Of a stretch of DNA of 64,000 bases, positions 35,765 through 46,900 are shown one piece after another. The position numbers and the translations under genes were made by a program. Below the pieces are notes generated by a model. It was not told the origin of the DNA, did no database searches, and was given only the letters and a program-made list of their open reading frames with translations. Source of the stretch: Valencia hispanica (lineage: Eukaryota > Chordata > Actinopteri > Cyprinodontiformes > Valenciidae); assembly GCA_963556495.2 (NCBI GenBank), contig OY747713.1:37771461-37835460 (forward strand), in the 5' to 3' direction. Position 1 is the stretch's first letter. The number at the start of each line of letters is the position of its first letter.

Positions 35765-36300
35765 TATCCCTGGGTAAATTGTTTCCTCTAGGCTTTGAGA
35801 GGTGGGCATTCAACAGCCTGCCAAAAGAGCTATAGGCGATAATTAAATGATTCCACGCTTGAAAGGAGAAAGAAACACAGAGAGAGAAAGAGTGGGGGTG
35901 AGGGGGGGGGGGTGGCGGGGGGAGAGGGGGGCATGCAGGAAGAGAGTGTGTGGAACAGAGAGACGTAGATCCAGAGAGAGAGGTCTTTGCCACAGTGTGG
36001 GATGCTATCAGCCTCTGTTGGCTTATACACACTGTGGATCCAAATGCAGCCTGCAGCCGGGGCGCAGATAAAGAAACATCATTAGTCAGCTACGGCCGAA
36101 GAGTCTGGCTTTCAACCGCCAAACAAATACGTTTGACTCCAGCTTTCAGTTGTTCTTTACCTTTATTTTTGATCTGGTTTTACGGTTCAAGACAGCAGCA
36201 CCACAGTAATCGAGGTTCTAGCCTGGCCGAAAGGCAGCACAGATACAGAGTAGCGTTGCTCATGTTTTGCATTTGGAATCCCTTTCACTTTGCGTTTATT
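34840..36300. promoter_or_regulatory. Repeat-poor block, candidate enhancer cluster
   Basis: Complex sequence with no transposon debris. It is interrupted only by a C17 run (35307-35323), a (GT)18 tract (35727-35763) and a G-rich stretch at 35898-35930. Motif clusters include TAATTAAATGA at 35840-35850, GAATCATTAGCTCA near 35498 and TTATTCATTGCTAGC near 34951. The segments 34940-35130 and 35980-36130 look most unique. Open frames are low-complexity or short. Regulatory function is inferred from position. Confidence 0.35.
35727..35763. repeat. (GT)18 microsatellite
   Basis: Perfect dinucleotide tract inside the repeat-poor block. Confidence 0.95.
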
Positions 36301-36319
36301 CTGTATATAAGCTATATCA

Positions 36320-36690
36320 GTGGCTCTGAAAAGTCTACACACCTCTGTTAAAGTGTGTTTTTCTCAAATGAAAAATAAGAGCATGACAGATCATTTTAAA
36401 TTTTTTTCCACGTCTGACAATTTCCTTACAATTCAACAACAACAAAAAACAACTAACTAACCCATAACTCATAAAAAAACAAGATGGAAACATGTCAAGA
36501 AGGCTTTTAAGAGGCTAACAGCAATATCGAAGGAGCTAAAAGAATGTCTGGAAGGACTCTTATGTTCTACAAATGACAATCTTGTCAAATTTTTCCACAT
36601 GTCTGGATGTAAGGAGTAAAGGTAAAGATAACAACGAGGTCAAGAGAACGTGTTACAGTCTGAGTAAACAAACCTCAGACAATAATTTCA
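36320..36690. mobile_element. Tc1-like terminal-region relic
   Basis: CAGTGGCTCTGAAAAGTCTA at 36319 resembles the CAGTG(C)TNTGAAAAG terminus shared by several fish Tc1-like families, followed by the usual AT-rich subterminal DNA and a degraded interior. No second terminus or catalytic block. Confidence 0.45.
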
Positions 36691-36699
36691 TTGTGTAAG

Positions 36700-37466
36700 T
36701 TTGGGGGGGGGGGGGACCACTGCACATCACTGAAAACACACCAGTGAATGTCATCTAAATCCTGTGAGAAATGCCATTGAGTCCAAGTATAAATCCACAT
36801 CAACAAAAAAGTGACTTTTCAGTGACTAGGTTAGATTGAAATCCTTTTATAAGGTGGTCAAGACTTTATTCGCAAGTCACAATTACATAATACGCCTCAA
36901 TAATTATAAAAATGTTCTAGCGAGACCCTTTTAGCTCCCCCTGTAGGTAACTGGGAGAATCTTCAATCCGCCATCATTAAATATGTTTGGGTTAGAATCA
37001 ATTAATTCTGATTTAATTCATTAAAAGCCCTTTTTACCTTAGTTTAAACTCAAACTAAAAGTATCTTTGTGAGAATTAGAAGAGAATGAAGAGTGATGTT
37101 TATAATTTTGGAGCTTATGCATGTTATAACCTTCCCAGGTACCTCCATCATTTTACATTTGCATCTCAGGGGCACTTTAAAGGCTTATGAGGTGCCATGG
37201 GATCAATTGCTGAAACATCTTCCACTTCATGAGCTCGGAATTAGTAGAGGGAGGTCAAGGGGCAGTGTGTTACTGCTGGTTTTTTTTCTTCTTTCTTTTT
37301 TTACTTAAATCTAGGTAGGAAGACCTTTATTTGGCTACAAGATGAAGCACACCCTTGACTGAGACAAGACAATGACTGGATAATGTTCTTCTGGCTTCCC
37401 ATAACTTAGACCACCTGGCCAAATTCATCTGAGCTACTTTCTCCAGACAGATTTATGCAGCTATGT
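36700..37466. other. Mostly unique sequence; possible small non-coding element at 37090-37290
   Basis: A G12 run lies near 36703-36714. The part around 37095-37270 is complex and repeat-free and might be a conserved element; nothing coding is visible. Confidence 0.3.
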
Positions 37467-38161
37467 GTACAGTGTTGTGAAAAAAATTGCTCCCTTAAAT
37501 ATTTATTCACCTTAATGCTATTGATCGATAAACTTTTTTAATATCAGCTAAAGAAAATTTGAGTAAATACAAAATGCAAATTTCAAATGATGAATTTATT
37601 GATTAAGGGGAAAAAGGTGATCTAAACTGGCCCTATTTAAATAACTAACCGCCGCCTTGTTAAATCCTAATTAAACTGTGAGTTCATTTTCTAAGCCACA
37701 CACAGATCCAATCACTGCCAGAACTGCAGAATTAATGAAACGCCTAAATTGTAATTTAAGTAGGCTAAAAGTTCTGAAAAAGCAACACATCATGTCCTGG
37801 TCTAATGAAATTCAAGAGCATATCAGAAACAAATTCACTGAGATCTACACTGTAAGTATGGAAAGGGTTACAAAATATTCCCTAAAGCTTTTGGGACTCC
37901 AGCATCCACAAATGATGAAAACATGGAACAGTAGGGAAGCTTCCTGAGATTGGCAAATTACTGCAAGAGTGCATTTGTGACTCATTCAGAAGATCATAAA
38001 ACAATCCAAATCAAAATATGAAGCACTGCAGATCTCACTTACCTCATAAGGTGAAAGGTTGTTATCCAACAGTAAGACAGACTGGGCAAAAATAGTATTC
38101 AGGGGTTGATTAATCACCAAAAAACTGATGCTGGCCAAAAAGAACACAAAGACCCACTTGC

Positions 38162-38188
38162 AAAAAAAAAAAAAAAAAAAAAAAAAAA
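38162..38188. repeat. Poly(A)27 run
   Basis: Homopolymer inside a Tc1-like relic; possibly expansion of an original A-rich stretch. Confidence 0.95.
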
Positions 38189-38576
38189 CACAAGAAAACT
38201 CTTTATGATTCCAAGACTGTTTGGAAGGTGTGCACGCAGTTACATCTGGTGGAAAAGTTACAGGATTTCACTGAAATAAAAAGCATCAGACCTACAGTCA
38301 AACATGTGGTGGTAATGGTCTGGGGCTGCTTTGCTGTATTGGGACCCAGATGACTTGCTGCAGTTGACAAAATCATGAATTCTGCACTCTTGTGCTTCTT
38401 GCTGAAGCAGGATTGGATTGAAAGCGCACTGATTTGAGACAGTTCTTCCTCTGAAGTGAAGACTTATGGCCAGTTATTGTGCGGGAAAGGGTGCGCCATT
38501 TGTTAGATTTAGGGGACATTACATTTTTTACATTCGGTCATGTTGTTTTGGATAGATTCTTTCTCTTATGAAATTA

Positions 38577-38860
38577 GATCCATCCATCTATTTTCTATAC
38601 CGTTTATCCCTGCAGGGTTGCAGGGGTGCTGGTGTCTATCTCCATCAGGCGAGAGCCAGGCTACGCCCTGGACAGGTCGCCCGTCCATTGTAGAGGAACA
38701 TAGAGACACACATGACAAACACGCATGCACGCACACAAACACTCACTTCTAAAGACAATTTAGACAGACCAAATAACCCAAGAGTCATGTTTCTGGGCTG
38801 TGGGAGGAAACCAGGGTACCCGGAGGGAACCCACACATGCCCAGAGAGAACATGCAAACA
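38577..38860 (+). mobile_element. Widespread fish interspersed repeat nested in a Tc1 relic
   Basis: Starts with ATCCATCCATC, continues with CCTGCAGGGTTGCAGGGG and GGACAGGTCGCCCGTCCA, and ends with TGTGGGAGGAAACCAGGGTA and AACATGCAAAC. An inverted fragment of the same family is at 33826-33925. Non-coding; class not assigned. Transposase-relic sequence resumes immediately after it, so it inserted after the Tc1 element. Confidence 0.65.
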
Positions 38861-39007
38861 TTTGAAAAGTACCTTTTTTTATTTTCTCAGTTTGTCATCG
38901 TCTGATACCAAAAATAGTTTTATGATCTGAAACAAGTTAGCGTGATTTTTAAAAAAAGGAAAAAACTGAAGAAATATGTCCCAGGCAAATACTTATTTAC
39001 AGCAGTG

Positions 39008-40330
39008 TATTTATTTTCTTTATTAAACTATTGCTGGGCGGATCAGTGAGAATTGACCAAATCTCTGAAAATTAAAAAGCATATTTACTTAGAAGACTGC
39101 ATATATGTTATTGTTGATGTTGATGAAGTAAATTATCTACATTAAAATAAACGGAGATATTATTTACAGATGTGGAGAGCTGCCTTCCATATAAAAGAAA
39201 AATAGAACAACATAACATGAATTTTATTATGTTCTAACAATATACTCCTCACATTTGAACAGCATAATATCATGTTATTACAGTATTTATGTACATATTT
39301 ATTACATTATAACAATAAACTTGTCATGTTCTTACAGAATAATATTTATCTTGTTACGTGCAAACTTGAAATATATTAGAACATATTTTTGTTCACCTTT
39401 TAATATAATGAAGTTGATGATATTGCACAAAAGCGACTTGGAAAATGCCTCATCAATTGAAACTGATTAAGTTCTGTTTCATGCTTGGATAGTTTCATGG
39501 AGAGATATGGGTGTTATTCAGCATTTTGCACAGTATCGTAATAATCATGCATACACTGTGAAGAAACTTAAAACACATGGAGTTGTACAGGAGGAACAAT
39601 GTATCTGATCTGACTAAGGAGGCAGCATTTCTCACTGATGACCGTGTGGGATGGTTGTGTTGTTACGCAGAATATCGTGAGACATTCACAGAAATATCGG
39701 CCAAGACAAAATTGGCCATAAATGACCACAAATGAATGTGGCATCTTGATGACAAACCAACCCCCTTTGAATATGTCTAAATGTATAGATTGGTGGCATA
39801 TCTGAATGTGAAAAATTCTATGTTCTTACAAGAAAACTTATTCTAATAATATCTTTTTGACATTTGCAGAAAAACTGCAACATTCATACGACATGATACT
39901 TTTTATAAGAACATGATATTATATTGTAGAAATATGAAAACTGTGTTAGAACAATTAAGTTTTCAACTAATAACGTGATTTAGCTGTATTTTTCTTTTGC
40001 CTGGCATGGTGTCAGCTCTATGCTTCCGTGAAAGTGATAAAGGAAACAAATTGTTAAGGAAATGCTATTCTTTAAAAAGATTTATGTCAGCTTTTGTTGC
40101 AAAGTTTTGTTATGTTCTCTAAACCATGAGGGAGTGTGTTTCAAAATAGGACTAGCTCCACTAAACATGTTTTATCATGCTCTTGAATATTTTAAAGTGC
40201 ACAGTTGTGACATATTCCTGATCAGAAAAGTACAAGTTTTGTTTATTACTAAAGTCACCTTTTGCTATTTTAGTCGATAAGCACAAACACTGAAGGTCTT
40301 CAAAGTTTTCATTGAAAGATGCAATATTTG
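39008..40330. other. AT-rich interval, nothing recognised
   Basis: 1.3 kb with no gene. 39500-39770 might be an old repeat but has no recognisable termini. Confidence 0.35.
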
Positions 40331-40339
40331 ATGCGTGAG

Positions 40340-41420
40340 GTGCAATATTTCAGCCGAAGGTAACTGGAATCATACATAAAGCACACATTCCCTCTTTCTC
40401 CACTTCTCCCATTTCATCTCTGCCTCCCAGAGAAATCCATTTGTTTAGTATATGCTCATTTACATTTCTCCAACTGCCAGTCACAGCCAGATGCACACAG
40501 AGTAGTTTGTGCTGCATGTGCCAATTTTTCGAGACTTGGAGCATTCAGTTCCCATCACTTGACACTTCCAGTTGCTCAGGTTTCCAGAAAAAAAAAAAGG
40601 CTCCTCTCTCTGTCTCTGCCTCCTTTCTGGTTCAGTGTGACAGTAGGTGTTGCATACTAATGTGGTGAGAGTCTCGGGGGGCGAGATGAGGAAGTCCTCT
40701 CCCATTACTCGGTGCCCACCAGCTGGGCAGGGGCAAGGGCTACAGCAGTCAGACAGATGGTACTGTCACCCCCTGCTCTCTTTTTCTTTCTCTCTCTCGC
40801 ACACGCACACACGCACACACACAGAAAATGGTGCAACAGCGAGGAGGAAGTCATTAGCCGGGAGAACCACAAGCTTCCTTATTGAACGGAGGAAGAAGAG
40901 GACAGAGGAAGATTTGAACGGAGAAAGGTTTCATCCTAAACTCACTTCTGCTAAGGCAATCTGTCATGGTTGAAGTAATTGCCCCCCGTCTTGGGCGTAT
41001 GAAGTGATCCGTCAGCGGCCATTGCATTGCTCCTTTAGCTGTTGCTCTCACACGCAAACCCATACTTTCTCTCACACACACCAACAGACTGTCACAAAAT
41101 CTGTGACCCTCCTTGACACCCCAACAAAGACCCAGGAAGCTGTGACATCTTGAATAAACTGCTCTTCGCAGAAGGGTAAAAAAACATGGAAGAAGATCCA
41201 CACCGAATCTGTCTGTGCAGGGAAGAGAAGTGAGAGTGTGTCTCTGTTTTAACAGTAAGAGGAGAGAGAGAGCCTGGTCCTCATTAGATCAACGGGGTCC
41301 GCTGTTACACTGTAGGTTATATGACCTGAAGCCTTGTGTTGAATGAGAAAACAAAGGACGAAGGAGAGGTTTGAGTGTTCTTTAAGTGTTGCTGCTGGAC
41401 TAATATTTGTCCAAGTGGTG
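40340..41420. promoter_or_regulatory. Repeat-poor block, candidate enhancer
   Basis: Complex sequence with CT and CA runs near 40782-40822. The segment 40835-41050 carries AAGTCATTAGCC near 40848 and GAAGTAATTGCC near 40973, and looks unique. No protein domain in any open frame. Inference only. Confidence 0.3.
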
Positions 41421-41574
41421 AAAGAAGCGATTATCTGCTGTTCAGTTCGCCTAAAATATTTGTCAAGGTGCTAAAAAGTATTTTTCATCAGCAGGGCAAG
41501 TGAACTGTTACTTTTCTCGCAAATAATCAGTTTAACAGTTCAACAATGCAATCTGATCATAGCAAGGTCACTTA

Positions 41575-42790
41575 CACAGTGCTGTGAAAAAGTGTTTGCC
41601 ACGATTTTCTTCTATGTTTGTGTTTTTGTCATTCAGATTAAAAAACAAAAACAAATGTTAGGGTCAGAAAAAGATAACCAGTGCACATAGAAAAACTGAT
41701 TTTCAAAATGAAAATGATTGTTTCATTGGGCAACTGTGGCTCAGTGGGTAGAGTAGTTGTCTTGCAATTGGAGGGTTGTAGGTTCAATTCTAGTTTTCTC
41801 ATGTCAGTGTACCCCTGGGCAAGGCACTTAACACCAAGTTGCCTGCTGCGCTTTGTATTGGTGTATGAATGTATGCTTACGACTGGGTGAATGTGGCTCC
41901 AGTGTAAAGCACTTTGAGATGTCAGCATGACTAGAAAAGTGCTATATAAGTTCAGTCCATTTACCATCATTTCATTTCTGAAGGGGGAAAAAAGCTTTCC
42001 AATCACCCTGGCTCTATGTGTTACGTATCTAAGTATTGCCCTCCAAACCTTGTAACTAATTCTGCCAAACTTGGCAACAACTGTCATTAAGCTTTTGCAA
42101 TAACTGGTAATACATCTTTTATATCCTTCTGGAGGAATTTTGGCCTATTCTTCTTTGCAGAACTGCTTTAATTCAACCCCATTGTAGGGTTTTTAGGCAG
42201 TCTGTTTAGGGTCACACCACATGATATCCATCAGACACTTCCAAATCCTTAATTTTTGTTGTTGGTCTTGGTTTTTATATTTGCCAGAGGTGAGCCTGCT
42301 GGTGTACCTTTGCGTGTCCTGCTGCATAACCAAAGGGATCTCCAGCATAAACTGATGGCCAGACGTTCTGCTTGAGGATTTTCTTGTTAGAGAGCTGGTC
42401 CTGAGGCAGCAAAGCAGCCCCAGACCATCTCACCACCACCACCACCATCATGTTTGACTAAAATCATGTATTAGTTTTAAACCAGATGTGACGGGATGCA
42501 GACCTTCCAAAAAGTCATACATTTGTCAAATCAATCAACAGAATATTTTACAAAAATGTGAGATGGACTTTTGTGTTCTTTTTGGTTGGCAATGACTTTT
42601 GGCTTTGTAGCTCTTACATTAATGAGATTTTTGGCCAGTACATTTCTTATTGTTGTTATCATGAATACCAACCGTAATCGGGGCAAGTGAGGTCTGCAGT
42701 GGTTTACGTGTTCTTTGTTCTTCTGTAACATCCTGGATGCATTTGCAAGTAAGTGCATAGCATCAAAAACAAACTCCTTGTCCACAAAAG
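41575..42790 (-). mobile_element. Tc1-like transposon relic carrying a SINE
   Basis: A terminus-like CACAGTGCTGTGAAAAAGTG starts at 41575 after a TA. Minus-strand transposase text follows, for example TTTTGGCCTATTCTTCTTTG near 42137 and CAGCAAAGCAGCCCCAGACC near 42406 (reverse of the Gly-Cys-Phe block). Frames are broken and the right end is not defined. A SINE interrupts it at 41728-41969. Confidence 0.6.
41728..41969 (+). mobile_element. tRNA-derived SINE (~242 bp) with 7-bp target duplication
   Basis: The head resembles a tRNA gene with an A box (GTGGCTCAGTGGGTAGAG near 41736) and a B box (AGGTTCAATTCT near 41780). The tail ends AAGTGCTATATAAGTTCAGT then CCATTTACCAT. The insertion is flanked by TTTCATT at 41721-41727 and 41970-41976. 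RNA polymerase III promoters of this type drive SINE transcription; movement depends on a partner LINE. Confidence 0.8.
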
Positions 42791-43655
42791 CAGTTTGACC
42801 TAAACTAACATCATGGACTCTTGCATTTACAACATTTTAAGTCAGACCTAATATACTTTTTATCACCACTGGTATTATCTGTGTGATGGTTGAGGTAAAA
42901 ATGAAAATTTGAAGTTGATCTACCACAGTTATGCATCCAAGCTGCCAATAAAGACAGGCCTAGAGTTGAGTTGATTAACGTTTGTGAAGTGGGGAGCTCC
43001 AGTCTAACCAGGGGTCCTGGTGTCCTGGTGTCCTTTGCAGTCTAGTAATACCTTTTTAGAGGAGCAAAGATACATTTCTGTTGGACATGGCTAACTTGAT
43101 TTGTCTATGAGGAAAAAAACCAAAGGCAGCGCAAAAAAGAAATTATTTGTTTAAATGCCACAGAAACGAAGCAATGAAAAAGGCGTATGTCTTTCCATAA
43201 ACTAAATAGTGATGTGAGCATCCGTAAAGACCATGTGGTGATGATACAGGATGCTTGTATGGACCAATCAAATTAATGTTCTACAAATGTTAACTGTGGG
43301 AGGGGTGACTGCTTGGTCAATTGTGGGCTAGGAAACCTTCATCCTGACACTTTTATTGATAGTACTTTGACAAAAAAAGACACTTAATTGTTGTTACTGG
43401 GCAAGTGCAATGTTCACAGCAACAAGACTGTCTGTATTCAAAGACCTCTTGATTTAATTGTACCACAAACACAGGTTAGTGGTTTTGACTTAGCCTCCAA
43501 AATCACCAGATACAAGTTAGCATTTGTCCCTTGAAAAAGAGATTTTGAATCTCAATGGTATCATTTACTGGTAAAGTGAAGGTAAAAAAATAAATTGTGT
43601 GAGATCCAGATGAACTAAGCAAATCTAGAAACAGCCCATCTTACAACTTCCAGCA
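42791..43655. other. No feature recognised
   Basis: AT-rich unique-looking sequence with no gene call. Confidence 0.35.
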
Positions 43656-43897
43656 TTTACAGTCGCAAGAGTATTGAAATCCCTCATTCATATTTTGCTA
43701 TGTTACAACCTATCAACGTACTTTAAAGGTATTTTCTGTGATAGAACGTATGCATCATTTTGAAGTTTAGAAAAAAAAGTATGAATAGTTTTTTCGCAGA
43801 AAAAATATCTGAAAAGTGTGACTGCTTTTCTGTTAAGGCCCCCCCTTAGGTTTGTACTTTGATTGGCCCATCTAACACATGAATTTACTTTAATTCA

Positions 43898-44224
43898 GGG
43901 GCAACTGTGGCACAGGAGTTAGGAGTTCGTCTTGTAACTGGAGGGTTCGAGCCCCTGCTCTGTCTGTCTTAGTCGTTGTGTCCTTGGGCAAGACACTTCA
44001 CCCTTCTGCCTACTGGTGGTGGTCAGAGGGCCCAGTGTCGCCAGTGCTCCACAGCCTCACTTATGTCAGTGTGCCCCAGGGCAGCTGTGGCTACAGCTTA
44101 TCATCACCAGTGTGTGAATGTGTGCGTGAATGGGTGAATGTCTGAATGTAGTGTGAAGCGCCTTGGGGTCTTCAGGGACTAAATAAAGCGCTATACAAGT
44201 ACGGGTCATTTACCATTTTTACCA
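43898..44224 (+). mobile_element. tRNA-derived SINE nested in a Tc1 relic
   Basis: B-box-like GGTTCGAGCCC near 43945 and an A-box-like TGGCACAGGAGTTAGG near 43909. The tail has AAAGCGCTATACAAGTACGG then CATTTACCAT. Flanking TTTAATTC (43889-43896) and TTTAATCC (44225-44232) look like a target-site duplication with one change. Confidence 0.78.
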
Positions 44225-44345
44225 TTTAATCCCAACCATTCCCTTGAAACTCTTGCTGTATGGTCAATGTTGTTTTCCTGCAAGATGGTGAAACTCTGCA
44301 CCAATCTCAGGTCATTTGCTTTGGCTGTCTTGTATTTATATGAAG

Positions 44346-44586
44346 AATGGATTGGATTTATACAGTATTTTTCTAGTCGTACTGACCACTTAAAGCACTT
44401 TACAATATAGCCACATTCATCCATTCACATGCGCAAACATTCATACACTGATACGTAGATCATATGCAATTTGGGAAGTGCCTTACCTCGTGGTACAACT
44501 ACATATGACAGAAGGAAGCTGGAATTGAACCTTAACCTTCTGACTGCAAGAGAACTTCTCTACCCACTAAACCACAGTCACCCCAG
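44346..44586 (-). mobile_element. tRNA-derived SINE, reverse orientation, nested in the same Tc1 relic
   Basis: The reverse complement has an A-box-like GTGGTTTAGTGGGTAGAG and a perfect-looking B box, GGTTCAATTCC, near 44520-44532. It shares the family tail (AAATCCAATCCAT on the minus strand near 44346-44360). Closest to the 41.7-kb copy; no clear target duplication. Confidence 0.72.
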
Positions 44587-44960
44587 ATTAACTCATTCCA
44601 TCATCCTATCAACCCCAACCAGCATTTCTGTTCCTGTTGAAGCAACACATCCCCACAGCCTGATACTACCACCACCATGTTTCATCTTGGGGGAAGATGT
44701 TTGGGGTGATCTGCAGAATTTGTTTTCTGTCACAAATGGTATTTTTTCATTTAGGCCAAACATGTTCAGTTTAGCCTCATCTGACTGTGGCATCTTTTCA
44801 ACTTTCTCAACATTTGTGGCAAATTCTGTAAACCACGAATCATTTTCCCTTACCTTCAAAACAGTTCACCATTTTGTGTTGGTTGTTCACATAAAATTCC
44901 AACAAAAGAAGAGATTTGTGGTTGTAGCGTGACAAAAGAACTCTAAAAGAGCTGGTACCA

Positions 44961-45200
44961 ACTGTTTAGATAGTCCACAGCAGTACCTTTAAGTAAATCA
45001 CAATTCTTTTGACTTTTTCTTAGTCGTCCACTTTTCCCATGCAAATACACTAGAGGAACTTTATCTCATCAAGCTTCAGTACAAGAAGCATACACTATTG
45101 CTCTTTTCAAGTGGTAAAGGTAGCCCTCTGGATTTAAATTCTACTTTTGTAACATATGGAAAGACTTTATTTTTTAATTACTTGTTCCATTTTTTTATAA
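44961..45200. other. No feature recognised
   Basis: Short AT-rich spacer. Confidence 0.35.
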
Positions 45201-45305
45201 TTGCCTACAGATGAGCAGGGTTTTTTACTGTACTCTGCATGCAGAACCAGCACCTAAAATTGCAGAATCACCCCCACATGCAAACACCTCCGCCATCACC
45301 TCCTC

Positions 45306-45350
<45 letters not shown>

Positions 45351-45800
45351 AACACACACACACAGAGGCACAAACAGACGGTCAAATAGACACACAGTCT
45401 GTCATATTTGCAGCTGGTAAACAAGCACCAAGAGGCTGTTAAGGCCAGGCAAGCTGAGTAAACCAGAGACAACAGTGGGCTTAATTAACTAGGCTGCCTC
45501 CCAGCACAACAGCTCATCATCACTTGGACTTAAACAAACCACTCAGCTGCTAATTGGCTGAGCTGCATGGAGCCGCTGTGAGGAATGCTTGCTCCCCACC
45601 TCCACTGTTGCTTCTCAAAGGCTTGACAGAAAGCAGCAGTGCAGACTCTCGGTTATTGAGTCTTTGCACAGATATGTGACAGTCTGGCCTCGTGTTGGGC
45701 TTCACTGTGTACTTGCTCACAGTCACTGTGTTTTTCGTGGTTTATTTATTTCACTGGCAGTGACTGATTTAGGCTTTAAATTTCGCTAAAATTCTTATAG
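45201..45800. promoter_or_regulatory. Repeat-poor block, candidate enhancer
   Basis: Complex sequence around a CA tract. TTAATTAA at 45481-45488 and GCTAATTGGCTGAG near 45549 are strong homeodomain-type sites within a repeat-free stretch (about 45420-45760). No coding signal. Enhancer role inferred. Confidence 0.35.
45307..45364. repeat. (CA)n microsatellite
   Basis: Interrupted CA tract with CGCACA and AAACACA variants. Confidence 0.92.
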
Positions 45801-45976
45801 TCCTCTGTCAATCAAAAGATAGTGGTAATTGTGGTAGTTTCGTAAAAGCATTTGGTAATGTAATATATGCATCTTTTTTTATCAAGTTCCCTCTACGGAC
45901 ACTAACGACCCTCAGCAACCTCATCATATAAATCTAGCAAATATTTAGCAATCAAATATATATTTATTAATAGCAG

Positions 45977-46387
45977 AACTTCTACATGTCTGTTGTGGAG
46001 AGTGTAATCTCTTCAGCCATCATCTGTTGGGGTAGCAGAATCAGAGCCAGGGATTTAAAAAAGGCTAAACAACCTGATAAAGAAGGCTGGTTCTGCTCTG
46101 GGGATGACTGTGGAACCTCTGGAGATGATGATGCAAGGAAGGATTCTTCATAAAATCAAGAAAATGATGGACAACCCTGAGCATCCTCTTCATGAGACTA
46201 TCCTACAACAACAGAGTGTATTTAGTCAGAGGCTTCTTCAGTTTTGGTGCAACACAGACTGCTACAGGAAATCCTTCCTGCCCACAGCCATCAGGATCTA
46301 CAACAACTTCTTGAAGAATTAAATGGTATGAGCTACAGCAACATTTAATTTCCCTCCGGGATCAATAAAGTATTTCTGAATTTGAAT
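45977..46387 (+). mobile_element. L2 LINE 3' fragment, 5'-truncated
   Basis: About 410 bp matching bases 3467-3866 of the near-full-length L2 copy. It covers the C-terminal coding end and 3' UTR with the GGATCAATAAAGTATTT tail. It keeps the expected C-terminal reading (from 46104: RILHKIKKMMDNPEHPLHE) to a stop at about 46320, so it serves as the in-frame reference for the frameshifted 866-3799 copy. An extra A near 46060 breaks its own frame further upstream. Confidence 0.88.
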
Positions 46388-46596
46388 TGTTATTAGTTAC
46401 TACAGATCCCATCAGTTTTTCTCCAGGTGTAGTAATAGTTTGGGATTTGTTTGATAAATAATCTTATATCTGAATACAACACTTTTAAAAATGGAGATTC
46501 AATTAAATTTGGGTTACCGAAACTCCATCTTACTGAAACTGTAAGTTTGTTTGTTTTTGTTCTGGAAAATCTCAATGCTATATTTGATAAATTAGA

Positions 46597-46900
46597 CTAG
46601 TTGGTGTAGTTGGGAGTATCTTTCTTGACTTGAAGAAAGCTTTTAATTCCATCCCAATTTTTTAAAGGCAGCTAGTTTTCTGCTAACACAATTAAAAATA
46701 AAATTACATTTGAGTAGTGAAAAAGGGTGCACCTGATGATGTACCTCAGGGCTTCACATTGGGTCCTCTGCTTTTTAGCTTGTATATTGTAAATTCCCTG
46801 AAGTTTCTTCGCCTCATGTTACATTTTAGATATATAAAGATGGCACTTGTAGGTTTACATGCAAAAAGCTTTGTCAGTTGTAATGATAAAGATTTCTGAT
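46597..46900 (+). pseudogene. Reverse-transcriptase relic from another LINE
   Basis: Plus-strand reading gives FLDLKKAFNSIP (around 46620-46655), an RT motif A with its Asp, and GAPDDVPQGFTLGPLLFSLYI (around 46726-46790), the following conserved RT block. Frames differ and the text between is degraded. It differs from the L2 copies in this window and is probably a Rex/CR1-like remnant. Confidence 0.6.

Larger units (their letters stand above)
37470..39007 (+). mobile_element. Tc1-like transposon with both termini, heavily mutated
   Basis: CAGTGTTGTGAAAAAAATTG follows a TA at 37468-37469. The right end (38985-39007), reverse-complemented, starts with an imperfect CACTGCTGT match. Transposase debris includes GTTCTGAAAAAGCAACACAT near 37771 and GGTAATGGTCTGGGGCTGCT near 38311, the conserved block after the first Asp. 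A poly(A) run and a foreign repeat (38577-38860) are inserted in it. Confidence 0.65.
43658..44960 (-). mobile_element. Tc1-like transposon relic with two nested SINEs
   Basis: The terminus-like TACAGTCGCAAGAGTATTGA lies near 43658. Minus-strand transposase text is split into three parts: 43840-43897, 44225-44345 and 44587-44960. The last includes CACAGCCTGATACTACCACC near 44655 (reverse of the Gly/His block) and GCCTCATCTGACTGTGGCAT near 44775 (reverse of the first-Asp block, Ser-Asp-Glu preserved). Gene broken. Confidence 0.65.

Noticed and set aside
43898..44590. tRNA genes suggested by A and B box motifs.
   Set aside because: Boxes belong to SINE heads; no cloverleaf or 3' tRNA structure, and the copies have SINE tails and target duplications.
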